DNA from: Theropithecus gelada
Taxonomy: Eukaryota; Chordata; Mammalia; Primates; Cercopithecidae
Assembly (NCBI RefSeq): GCF_003255815.1
Contig: NC_037673.1
Location: forward strand, 8,680,331 to 8,744,330
Direction of reading: 5' to 3'
DNA: 64,000 bases
Shown here: piece after piece, positions 1-8,190 of the stretch
Layout: every line of letters starts with the position of its first letter
Numbering within the stretch: the stretch's first letter is position 1
Notes under the pieces: generated by a model
Seen by the model: only the letters and a program-made list of their open reading frames with translations
Databases searched by the model: none
What the model was told of the DNA's origin: nothing
Position numbers and translations under genes: made by a program

Positions 1-53
1 AGAGAAGAAGAGAGGAGATTGAAATATGTTCAATTAGAAACAAAATGGAGGAT
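1..53 (+). mobile_element. Old L1 ORF2 fragment, left part
   Basis: This A-rich flank resembles the old-L1 ORF2 stretch just before the reverse transcriptase domain and is continued at 6272. The full-length L1 at 54-6253 was inserted into it. It is too short to assign alone; the call rests on its joining in order with the right part. Confidence 0.55.
36..53. repeat. Target-site duplication, left copy (L1)
   Basis: The 18-mer agaaacaaaatggaggat is repeated exactly at 6254-6271, directly after the A-tail of the L1. This marks endonuclease-primed insertion. Confidence 0.9.
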
Positions 54-84
54 TAAAAATCAATGAGAATCTGAGGGGCGGAGC

Positions 85-93
85 AAGATGGCC
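85..93 (+). promoter_or_regulatory. YY1-type site at L1 start
   Basis: The sequence aagatggcc lies within about 15 bases of the L1 start, the position of the conserved YY1 site that sets the start point of L1 transcription in human elements. Confidence 0.7.
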
Positions 94-114
94 GAATAGG
101 AGCAGCTCCAGTCT

Positions 115-447
115 TCAACTCCCAGCGCCAGCGACACAGAAGACCGGTGATTTCGGCATTTTCAACTGAGGTACTGGGTTCATCTCACTGGGGAGTGCCG
201 GACGATCGGTACTGGTCAGCTGCTGCAGCCCGACCAGCGAGAGCTGAAGCAGGGCGAGGCATTGCCTCACCTGAGAAGCGCAAGGGGGAAGGGAATCCCT
301 TTTCCTAGCCAGGGGAACTGAGACACACAACACCTGGAGAATCGGGTAACTCCCACCCCAATACTGCGCTTTGAGCAAACAGGCACACCAGGAGATCATA
401 TCCCACACCTGGCCGGGAGGGTCCCACATCCACGGAGCCTCCCTCAT
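115..447 (-). other. Antisense ORF in the L1 5' UTR
   Basis: An ATG at 447-445 opens 110 codons on the minus strand. The frame stays open further upstream to 573, but without an ATG start. Human L1 has a primate-specific antisense ORF (ORF0) in the same general part of the 5' UTR. I cannot show that this is its equivalent; it may be chance openness in GC-rich sequence. Confidence 0.3.
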
Positions 448-837
448 TGCTATTACAGCAGTCTGTGATCTACCGGCAAGGCAGCAGCGAGGCTGGGGGA
501 GGGGCGCCCGCCATTGCTGAGGCTTAAGTAGGTAAACAAAGCTGCTGGGAAGCTCGAACTGGGTGGAGCTCACAGCAGCTCAAGGAAACCTGCCTGTCTC
601 TGTAGACTCCACCTCTGGGGGCAGGGCACAGAAAACAATAACAAAGCAGCAGAAAGCTCTGCAGACGCAAACGACTCTGTCTGACAGCTTTGAAGAGAGC
701 AGTGGATCTCCCAACACGGAGGTTGAGATCTGAGAAGGGACAGACTCCCTGCTCAAGCGGGTCCCTGACCCCTGAGTAGCCTAACTGGGAGACATCCCCC
801 ACTAGGGGCAGTCTGACACCCCACACCTCACAGGGTG

Positions 838-967
838 GAGTACACCCCTGAGAGGAAGCTTCCAAAGCAAGAATCAGACAGGTACACTTGCTGTTCAGAA
901 ATATTCTATCTTCTGCAGCCTCTGCTGCTGTTACCCAGGCAAACAGGGTCTGGAGTGGACCTCAAGC
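838..967 (+). promoter_or_regulatory. ~129-bp L1 5' UTR segment lost in young ape L1s
   Basis: Between 'cctcacagggt' and 'ctccaacagac' lies a block that begins with 'gtacacccctgagaggaag' and includes 'cagcctctgctgctg' and 'aaacagggtctggagtgga'. I recognise it as the segment present in L1PA4-L1PA6 and absent from L1PA3 and younger in apes, where it is bound by the KRAB zinc finger ZNF93. Its edges are approximate. Confidence 0.7.
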
Positions 968-1099
968 AATCTCCAACAGACCTACAGCTGAGGGTCCTGA
1001 CTGTTAGAAGGAAAACTATCAAACAGGAAGGACACCTACACCAAAACCCCATCAGTACATCACCATCATCAAAGACCAGAGGCAGATAAAACCACAAAG

Positions 1100-2116
1100 A
1101 TGGGGAAAAAGCAGGGCAGAAAAGCTGGAAATTCAAAAAACAAGAGCGCATCTCCCCCGGCAAAGGAGCGCAGCTCATCGCCAGCAACGGATCAAAGCTG
1201 GACGGAGAATGACTTTGACGAGATGAGAGAAGAAGGCTTCAGTCCATCAAATTTCTCAGAGCTAAAGGAGGAATTACATACCCAGCGCAAAGAAACTAAA
1301 AATCTTGAAAAAAAAGTGGAAGAATTGACGGCTAGACTAATTAATGCAGAGAAGGTCCTAAACGAAATGAAAGAGATGAAAACCATGACACGAGAAATAC
1401 GTGACAAATGCACAAGCTTCAGTAACCGACTCGATCAACTGGAAGAAAGAGTATCAGCAATTGAGGATCAAATGAATGAAATGAAGCGAGAAGAGAAACC
1501 AAAAGAAAAAAGAAGAAAAAGAAATGAACAAAGCCTGCAAGAAGTATGGGATTATGTAAAAAGACCAAATCTACGTCTGATTGGGGTGCCTGAAAGTGAG
1601 GGGGAAAATGGAACCAAGTTGGAAAACACTCTTCAGGATATCATCCAGGAGAACTTTCCCAACCTAGTAGGGCAGGCCAACATTCAAATCCAGGAAATAC
1701 AGAGAACGCCACAAAGATACTCCTCGAGAAGAGCAACTCCAAGACACATAATTGCCAGATTCACCAAAGTTGAAATGAAGGAAAAAATCTTAAGGGCAGC
1801 CAGAGAGAAAGGTCGGGTTACCCACAAAGGGAAGCCCATCAGACTCACAGCAGATCTCTCGGCAGAAACTCTCCAAGCCAGAAGAGAGTGGGGGCCAATA
1901 TTCAACATTCTTAAAGAAAAGAATTTTAAACCCAGAATTTCATATCCAGCCAAACTAAGTTTCATAAGTGAAGGAGAAATAAAATCCTTTACAGATAAGC
2001 AAATGCTTAGAGATTTTGTCACCACCAGGCCTGCCTTACAAGAGACCCTGAAGGAAGCACTCAACATGGAAAGGAACAACCGGTACCAGCCATCTCAAAA
2101 ACATGCCAAAATTTAA
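1100..2116 (+). CDS. L1 ORF1p, RNA-binding chaperone (intact frame)
   Basis: The 338-codon frame has the usual length of primate ORF1p. This protein forms trimers that coat L1 RNA in cytoplasmic particles and assist target-primed reverse transcription. In order it has a basic N-terminus, a coiled coil (about residues 52-153, the part most unlike human), an RRM-like domain (about 157-252, with REKG at 235-238) and a C-terminal domain with ARREW at 260-264 and YPAKLSF at 282-288. The four proline-directed sites known in human ORF1p are present (S18-P, S27-P, T203-P, T213-P). The start ATG follows 'aaccacaaag', the normal L1 context, and the stop at 2114-2116 lies 63 bp before ORF2, the normal spacer. 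No break or missing key residue is seen. Whether it is expressed cannot be told. Confidence 0.93.
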   Translation: MGKKQGRKAGNSKNKSASPPAKERSSSPATDQSWTENDFDEMREEGFSPSNFSELKEELHTQRKETKNLEKKVEELTARLINAEKVLNEMKEMKTMTREIRDKCTSFSNRLDQLEERVSAIEDQMNEMKREEKPKEKRRKRNEQSLQEVWDYVKRPNLRLIGVPESEGENGTKLENTLQDIIQENFPNLVGQANIQIQEIQRTPQRYSSRRATPRHIIARFTKVEMKEKILRAAREKGRVTHKGKPIRLTADLSAETLQARREWGPIFNILKEKNFKPRISYPAKLSFISEGEIKSFTDKQMLRDFVTTRPALQETLKEALNMERNNRYQPSQKHAKI

Positions 2117-2179
2117 AGACCATCGAGGCTAGGAAGAAACTGCATCAACTAATGAGCAAAATAACCAGTTAATATCATA

Positions 2180-2599
2180 ATGGCAGGATCAAGTTCACAC
2201 ATAACAATCTTAACCTTAAATGTAAATGGACTAAATGCTCCAATTAAGAGACACAGACTGGCAAACTGGATAAAGAGTCAAGACCCATCAGTCTGCTGTA
2301 TTCAGGAGACCCATCTCACACACAGAGACATACATAGGCTCAAAATAAAGGGATGGAGGAAGATTTACCAAGCAAATGGAGAACAAAAAAAAGCGGGGGT
2401 TGCAATACTAGTCTCTGATAAAACAGACTTTAAACCATCAAAGATCAAAAGAGACAAAGAAGGCCATTACATAATGGTAAAGGGATCAATTCAACAGGAA
2501 GAGCTAACTATCCTAAATATATATGCACCCAATACAGGAGCACCCAGATTCATAAAGCAAGTCCTTAGAGACTTACAAAGAGACTTAGACTCTTTGTAA
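2180..2599 (+). pseudogene. L1 ORF2 5' part, endonuclease N-terminal half (broken)
   Basis: These 139 codons begin the apurinic-endonuclease-like domain that nicks target DNA. N14, E43 (in QETH) and Y115 (in IYAPNTGAPR) are in the expected places. The frame stops at TAA (2597-2599) right after DLDS, four residues before the catalytic GDFN motif, and the rest of ORF2 continues in the next frame from 2610. Compared with human L1 from memory, the junction (about 2590-2609) carries a net shift of one base with a few altered bases. A single polypeptide with complete endonuclease is therefore not encoded. Confidence 0.9.
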
Positions 2600-2609
2600 T
2601 ACAATAATA

Positions 2610-5600
2610 ATGGGAGACTTCAACACTCCATTGTCAACATTAGACAGATCAACGAGACAGAAAGTTAACAAGGATATCCAGGAATTGAACTCATCTCTGC
2701 AGCAAGCAGACCTAATAGACATCTACAGAACTCTCCACCCCAAATCAACAGAATATACATTCTTCTCAGCACCACATCGTACTTATTCCAAAATTGACCA
2801 CGTAATTGGAAGTAAAGCACTCCTCAGCAAATGTACAAGAACAGAAATTATAACAAACTGTCTCTCAGACCACAGTGCAATCAAACTAGAACTCAGGACT
2901 AAGAAACTCAATCAAAACCGCTCAACTACATGGAAACTGAACAACCTGCTCCTGAATGACTACTGGGTACATAACGAAATGAAGGCAGAAATAAAGATGT
3001 TCTTTGAAACCAATGAGAACAAAGATACAACATACCAGAATCTCTGGGACACATTTAAAGCAGTGTGTAGAGGGAAATTTATAGCACTAAATGCCCACAA
3101 GAGAAAGCAGGAAAGATCTAAAATTGACACTCTAACATCGCAATTAAAAGAACTAGAGAAGCAAGAGCAAACACATTCGAAAGCTAGCAGAAGGCTAGAA
3201 ACAACTAAGATCAGAGCAGAACTGAAGGAGATAGAGACACAAAAAACCCTCCAAAAAATCAATGAATCCAGGAGTTGGTTTTTTGAAAAGATCAACAAAA
3301 TTGACAGACCACTAGCAAGACTAATAAAGAAGAAAAGAGAGAAGAATCAAATCGACGCAATTAAAAATGAAAAAGGGGATATCACCACCAACCCCACAGA
3401 AATACAAACTACCATCAGAGAATACTATAAACACCTCTACGCAAATAAACTGGAAAATCTAGAAGAAATGGATAATTTCCTGGACACTTACACTCTTCCA
3501 AGACTAAACCAGGAAGAAGTTGAATCCCTGAATAGACCAATAGCAGGCTCTGAAATTGAGGCAACAATTAATAGCCTACCAACCAAAAAAATTCCAGGAC
3601 CAGATGGATTCACAGCTGAATTCTACCAGAGGTACAAGGAGGAGTTGGTACCATTCCTTCTGAAACTATTCCAATCAATAGAAAAAGAGGGAATCCTCCC
3701 TAACTCATTTTATGAGGCCAACATCATCCTGATACCAAAGCCTGGCAGAGATACAACAAAAAAAGAGAATTTTAGACCAATATCCCTGATGAACATCGAT
3801 GCAAAAATCCTCAATAAAATACTGGCAAACCGGATTCAGCAACACATCAAAAAGCTTATCTACCATGATCAAGTGGGCTTCATCCCTGGGATGCAAGGCT
3901 GGTTCAACATTCGCAAATCAATAAACATAATCCAGCATATAAACAGAACCAAAGACAAGAACCACATGATTATTTCAATAGATGCAGAAAAGGCTTTTGA
4001 CAAAATTCAACAGCCCTTCATGCTAAAAACGCTCAATAAATTCGGTATTGATGGAACGTACCTCAAACTAATAAGAGCTATTTATGACAAACCCACAGCC
4101 AATATCATACTGAATGGGCAAAAACTGGAAAAATTCCCTTTGAAAACTGGCACAAGACAGGGATGCCCTCTCTCACCACTCCTATTCAACATAGTGTTGG
4201 AAGTTCTGGCTAGGGCAATCAGGCAAGAGAAAGAAATCAAGGGTATTCAGTTAGGAAAAGAAGAAGTCAAATTGTCCCTCTTTGCAGATGACATGATTGT
4301 ATATTTAGAAAACCCCATTGTCTCAGCCCAAAATCTCCTTAAGCTGATAAGCAACTTCAGCAAAGTCTCAGGATACAAAATTAATGTGCAAAAATCACAA
4401 GCATTCTTATACACCAGTAACAGACAAACAGAGAGCCAAATCAGGAATGAACTTCCATTCACAATTGCTTCAAAGAGAATCAAATACCTAGGAATCCAAC
4501 TTACAAGGGATGTAAAGGACCTCTTCAAGGAGAACTACAAACCACTGCTCAGTGAAATAAAAGAGGACACAAACAAATGGAAGAACATACCATGCTCATG
4601 GATAGGAAGAATCAATATCATGAAAATGGCCATACTGCCCAAGGTAATTTATAGATTCAATGCCATCCCCGTCAAGCTACCAATGAGTTTCTTCACAGAA
4701 TTGGAAAAAACTGCTTTAAAGTTCATATGGAACCAAAAAAGAGCCCGCATCTCCAAGACAATCCTAAGTCAAAAGAACAAAGCTGGAGGCATCACGCTAC
4801 CTGACTTCAAACTATACTACAAGGCTACAGTAACCAAAACAGCATGGTACTGGTACCAAAACAGAGATATAGACCAATGGAACAGAACAGAGTCCTCAGA
4901 AATAATACCACACATCTACAGCCATCTGATCTTTGACAAACCTGAGAGAAACAAGAAATGGGGAAAGGATTCCCTATTTAATAAATGGTGCTGGGAAAAT
5001 TGGCTAGCCATAAGTAGAAAGCTGAAACTGGATCCTTTCCTTACTCCTTATACGAAAATTAATTCAAGATGGATTAGAGACTTAAATGTTAGACCTAATA
5101 CCATAAAAATCCTAGAGGAAAATCTAGGTAGTACCATTCAGGACATAGGCATGGGCAAAGACTTCATGTCTAAAACACCAAAAGCAACGGCAGCAAAAGC
5201 CAAAATTGACAAATGGGATCTCATTAAACTAAAGAGCTTCTGCACAGCAAAAGAAACTACCATCAGAGTGAACAGGCAACCTACAGAATGGGAGAAAATT
5301 TTTGCAATCTACTCATCTGACAAAGGGCTAATATCCAGAACCTACAAAGAACTCCAACAAATTTACAAGAAAAAAACAAACAACCCCATCAAAAAGTGGG
5401 CAAAGGATATGAATAGACATTTCTCAAAAGAAGACATTCATACAGCCAACAAACACATGAAAAAATGCTCATCATCACTGGCCATCAGAGAAATGCAAAT
5501 CAAAACCACAATGAGATACCGTCTCACACCAGTTAGAATGGCGATCATTCAAAAGTCAGGAAACAACAGGTGCTGGAGAGGATGTGGAGAAATAGGAACA

Positions 5601-6116
5601 CTTTTACACTGTTGGTGGGATTGTAAACTAGTTCAACCATTATGGAAAACAGTATGGCGATTCCTCAAGGATCTAGAACTAGATGTACCATATGACCCAG
5701 CCATCCCATTACTGGGTATATACCCAAAGGATTATAAATTATGCTGCTATAAAGACACATGCACACGTATGTTTATTGCAGCACTATTCACAATAGCAAA
5801 GACTTGGAATCAACCCAAATGTCCATCAGTGACAGATTGGATTAAGAAAATGTGGCATATATACACCATGGAATACTATGCAGCCATAAAAAAGGATGAG
5901 TTTGTGTCCTTTGTAGGGACATGGATGCAGCTGGAATCCATCATTCTTAGCAAACTATCACAAAAACAGAAAACCAAACACCGCAAAAAAAAAAAAAAAA
6001 AAAAAAGAACAATGATGAGATCACTTGGACTCGGGAAGGGGAACATCACACACCGGGGCCTATCATGGGGAGGGGGGCGGGGGGAGGGATTGCATTGGGA
6101 GTTATACCTGATGTAA
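2610..6116 (+). CDS. L1 ORF2 remainder: endonuclease C-half, reverse transcriptase, Cys-rich end
   Basis: This 1168-codon open frame starts at its own ATG, the Met of MGDFN. It carries the second half of the endonuclease (D145 and N147 equivalents at residues 3 and 5, D205 at 63, H230 at 88 in SDHSA), the whole reverse transcriptase (TRQGCPLSPLLF; FADD encoded at 4281-4292, human D702/D703), and the Cys-rich end (CWRGCGEIGTLLHCWWDC). Numbering offset to human is 142 throughout, so there are no other indels. The normal end is lost: an A22 run (5985-6006) replaces the last codons and stop, giving a lysine run and about 35 extra codons of translated 3' UTR. RT coding capacity looks intact, but normal ORF2 translation begins upstream, so expression of this part is doubtful. 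Confidence 0.9.
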   Translation: MGDFNTPLSTLDRSTRQKVNKDIQELNSSLQQADLIDIYRTLHPKSTEYTFFSAPHRTYSKIDHVIGSKALLSKCTRTEIITNCLSDHSAIKLELRTKKLNQNRSTTWKLNNLLLNDYWVHNEMKAEIKMFFETNENKDTTYQNLWDTFKAVCRGKFIALNAHKRKQERSKIDTLTSQLKELEKQEQTHSKASRRLETTKIRAELKEIETQKTLQKINESRSWFFEKINKIDRPLARLIKKKREKNQIDAIKNEKGDITTNPTEIQTTIREYYKHLYANKLENLEEMDNFLDTYTLPRLNQEEVESLNRPIAGSEIEATINSLPTKKIPGPDGFTAEFYQRYKEELVPFLLKLFQSIEKEGILPNSFYEANIILIPKPGRDTTKKENFRPISLMNIDAKILNKILANRIQQHIKKLIYHDQVGFIPGMQGWFNIRKSINIIQHINRTKDKNHMIISIDAEKAFDKIQQPFMLKTLNKFGIDGTYLKLIRAIYDKPTANIILNGQKLEKFPLKTGTRQGCPLSPLLFNIVLEVLARAIRQEKEIKGIQLGKEEVKLSLFADDMIVYLENPIVSAQNLLKLISNFSKVSGYKINVQKSQAFLYTSNRQTESQIRNELPFTIASKRIKYLGIQLTRDVKDLFKENYKPLLSEIKEDTNKWKNIPCSWIGRINIMKMAILPKVIYRFNAIPVKLPMSFFTELEKTALKFIWNQKRARISKTILSQKNKAGGITLPDFKLYYKATVTKTAWYWYQNRDIDQWNRTESSEIIPHIYSHLIFDKPERNKKWGKDSLFNKWCWENWLAISRKLKLDPFLTPYTKINSRWIRDLNVRPNTIKILEENLGSTIQDIGMGKDFMSKTPKATAAKAKIDKWDLIKLKSFCTAKETTIRVNRQPTEWEKIFAIYSSDKGLISRTYKELQQIYKKKTNNPIKKWAKDMNRHFSKEDIHTANKHMKKCSSSLAIREMQIKTTMRYRLTPVRMAIIQKSGNNRCWRGCGEIGTLLHCWWDCKLVQPLWKTVWRFLKDLELDVPYDPAIPLLGIYPKDYKLCCYKDTCTRMFIAALFTIAKTWNQPKCPSVTDWIKKMWHIYTMEYYAAIKKDEFVSFVGTWMQLESIILSKLSQKQKTKHRKKKKKKKRTMMRSLGLGKGNITHRGLSWGGGRGEGLHWELYLM
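5985..6006 (+). repeat. Internal A22 tract replacing the ORF2 stop
   Basis: After 'accaaacaccgc' this element has 22 A's and one G, then 'aacaatgatgagatcacttgg'. The related L1 copies at 21342 and 25829 have 'atgttctc..' or 'atgttgtc..' followed by the normal stop at this place. A 26-base segment is replaced by 23 bases, and an 'atg' is doubled just downstream, so the frame runs on. Confidence 0.85.
6067..6088 (+). promoter_or_regulatory. G-rich tract of the L1 3' UTR
   Basis: Four runs of three or more G's (gggg-a-gggggg-c-gggggg-a-ggg) form a strong G-quadruplex candidate. This polypurine tract is a conserved feature of L1 3' UTRs; the truncated copy at 21426-21449 has one too. Confidence 0.75.
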
Positions 6117-6253
6117 ATGACGAGTTGATGGGTGCAGCACACCAACAAGGCACAAGTATACATATGTAACAAACCTGCACGTTATGCACATGTACCCTAC
6201 AACTTACAGTATAATAATAATAAATAAATTTAAAAAAAAAAAAAAAAAAAAAA

Positions 6254-6271
6254 AGAAACAAAATGGAGGAT
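6254..6271. repeat. Target-site duplication, right copy (L1)
   Basis: Exact repeat of 36-53, directly after the A-tail. Confidence 0.9.
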
Positions 6272-6845
6272 ACTACATCTGATGCTACATAAATACAGAA
6301 GATCATTTAAGGATACCATGAACACCTTTATGTGCATTCACTAAAAAACCTTGAGAGGACAGATGAATGCCTGGAAATATACCACTTTCCTTATTAAGCA
6401 AGGAAGAAATAGAAACTTTGTACAGACCAGTAACAGTGAGATTGAAATGGTAACCAAAAAAATTCCAACTAAAAAAGGTCCAGAACCAGATGGACTCACA
6501 GTCGAATTTTATCAGACATTCAATGAAGAATTGATACTGATCCTATTGAAACTATTCCAAAAGATAAATAATTGCTCCCTAAATCATTTTATGAAGGCAG
6601 TATCACCCTAATACAAAATCAGATAAGTACATAACAAAAAAAGAAAACTACAGACAAATATTCCTAATGAACATGGATGCAAAAATCCTCAACAAAATAT
6701 TACCTTACTGAATTCAACAGCGTATCAAAAAGATAATTCACCATGATCAAGAGGGTTTTATATCAGGAATGCAGGGATGGGCTAACATATGCAAATTAAT
6801 AAATTTGATACACCACATAAGCAAAATTAAATATTATTCCATTTT
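6272..6845 (+). mobile_element. Old L1 ORF2 fragment, right part (RT start)
   Basis: Decayed ORF2 covers the start of the reverse transcriptase; a surviving 86-codon frame at 6351-6611 reads KGPEPDGLTVEFYQTF, the old-L1 version of the PGPDGFTAEFYQ motif. It continues the flank at 1-53 across the younger insertion. Many stops follow. Confidence 0.8.
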
Positions 6846-6902
6846 ATATATTAGACTTGAGTGTCAGTGAATTTTGGTATCAGCAGTGGCTCCCGGAACT
6901 GA
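6838..6902 (+). mobile_element. Possible Tigger/MER2-type DNA transposon end
   Basis: The stretch 'gacttgagtgtcagtgaattttggtatcagcagtgg' (in pieces) resembles the terminal part of Tigger-related MER2 elements. Only about 65 bp match, so this is tentative. Confidence 0.4.
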
Positions 6903-8029
6903 GGAAATGCTGAAAAGTTTCAGTATTTTCTCCCAATCTGTGGGCTTTCTCTCAGTCTGTTACTTGTTTGTTTGTTGTGCAGAATATTTTTACTTGGATG
7001 CAATCCCATTTGTCTAATTTTGCTTTCGTTGCTGTGCTTTAGGAGTCCTATTAAAAAACACCATTGCCCAAACCAAAGTTGTGGAGTTTTTCCATTATGT
7101 TTTCTTGTAGTAGCTTTACAGTTTTAGGGCATTACATTGAAGTATTTTACCTATTTTGAGTTGAATTTTTATACGTTGTGAGCTACGGGTCTAATTTTAT
7201 TTTTCTGCATGTGGATATCCAGTTGTCCCAACGTCTATTTATGTATTCTTTTCCCATTGTGTGTTCCTGAAACATTTGTTGAAAATCAATAGACTGTAAT
7301 TACTTGGATTTTTTTCTGAGCTTTCTATTCTGTGCCATTGGTTGATGTGTCTGTTTTTATACCAGTTTCATACTCCTTTGATAACAGTAACTTTGTAATA
7401 TATTTTGAAATCAGAGAGTGTGATGATTCTAACTTTTTTATTTTTTCCAAAAATTGCTTTGTCTCTTTGGGGTCTTTTCTTTTCCTATACATATTTTAGG
7501 ACTTTTACTTCTATTTCTGTGAAGAATGTCATTGGCATGTTTAAATAGGGGCTTATTAAAACTGTAGATTCCTTTGGATAGTATGAGTATTTTGAGGGTA
7601 TTAATTCTTCCAGTCCATGAACATGGGATATCTTTTCATGTATTTGTCTTCTTCAATTTATTTCCGCAAAGTTTTATTGTTGTGGTGCACAAATATTTCA
7701 CTCTTGGATTAAATTTAATTCTATGTATTTTCAGTGCTATTGTAAATGAGATTATTTTATTAATTTATTTTCAGATAGTTTATTATTAGTGTATAGACAT
7801 GGTACTAATTTTTGTATGTGAATTTTGTAAACTGCAACATTGCTGAATTAGTTTATACATTCTAACAGGTTTTTAGTGGAGTCTTTAGGGTTTCTGGGTA
7901 TAAGACCATGTCATTAGCAAACAAACTTTCATTTCTTCCTTTCCTATTTGGATGCTTTTTCTTTTCTTTTCCTTTAATTTCTCTTTTCTTTCCCTCTTTC
8001 TTTCCCTTTGTTTCCCTTTTTCACTTTCT

Positions 8030-8190
8030 TTTCCTTCCTTTCTTTCTCTCTCTTTCTTTCTCTCCTTCCTTCCTTCCTTCCTTCTTTCCTTCCTTCCTTC
8101 CTTCCTTCCTTCCTTCCTTCCTTCCTTCCTCCTTTCTCCTTCCTTCCTTCCTTCCTTCCTTCCTTCCTTCCTTCCTTCCTTCCTTCCTCT
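8030..8190. repeat. (TTCC)n microsatellite in a polypyrimidine tract
   Basis: A nearly pure TTCC array (about 8065-8185) sits in a longer C/T-only stretch from about 7925 to 8218. It lies inside the antisense L1 RT region. The open frames it creates on both strands are low-complexity artefacts. Confidence 0.95.

Larger units (their letters stand above)
72..1099 (+). promoter_or_regulatory. L1 5' UTR with internal promoter
   Basis: This GC-richer 1-kb leader precedes ORF1. The first bases (gaggggcggagcaagatggcc) match the start of primate L1 5' UTRs. In human L1 this region holds an internal RNA polymerase II promoter and an antisense promoter; that function is inferred here. It contains the YY1-type site at 85-93 and the ~129-bp segment at 838-967 that young ape L1s have lost. 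Confidence 0.85.
54..6253 (+). mobile_element. Full-length L1 (young L1PA-type, Old World monkey lineage)
   Basis: The element has a 5' UTR, ORF1, a 63-bp spacer, ORF2, a 3' UTR with a G-rich tract, and an A-tail (6231-6253), all bounded by an 18-bp target duplication. Length is about 6.2 kb, typical of intact primate L1. ORF1 is open. ORF2 has one break near codon 139 and has lost its usual stop. From ORF2 codon 143 on, residues are collinear with human L1 numbering (FADD aspartates fall at 702/703). About 18 bases (54-71) lie between the duplication and the recognisable L1 start. The 3' UTR variants match the antisense L1 at the window end, so both are probably from one young subfamily. As it stands ORF2 is not one open frame. 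Confidence 0.95.

Noticed and set aside
524..865. 113-codon minus-strand frame in the L1 5' UTR
   Set aside because: No known counterpart at this position; overlaps the region lost in ape L1s and looks like chance openness.
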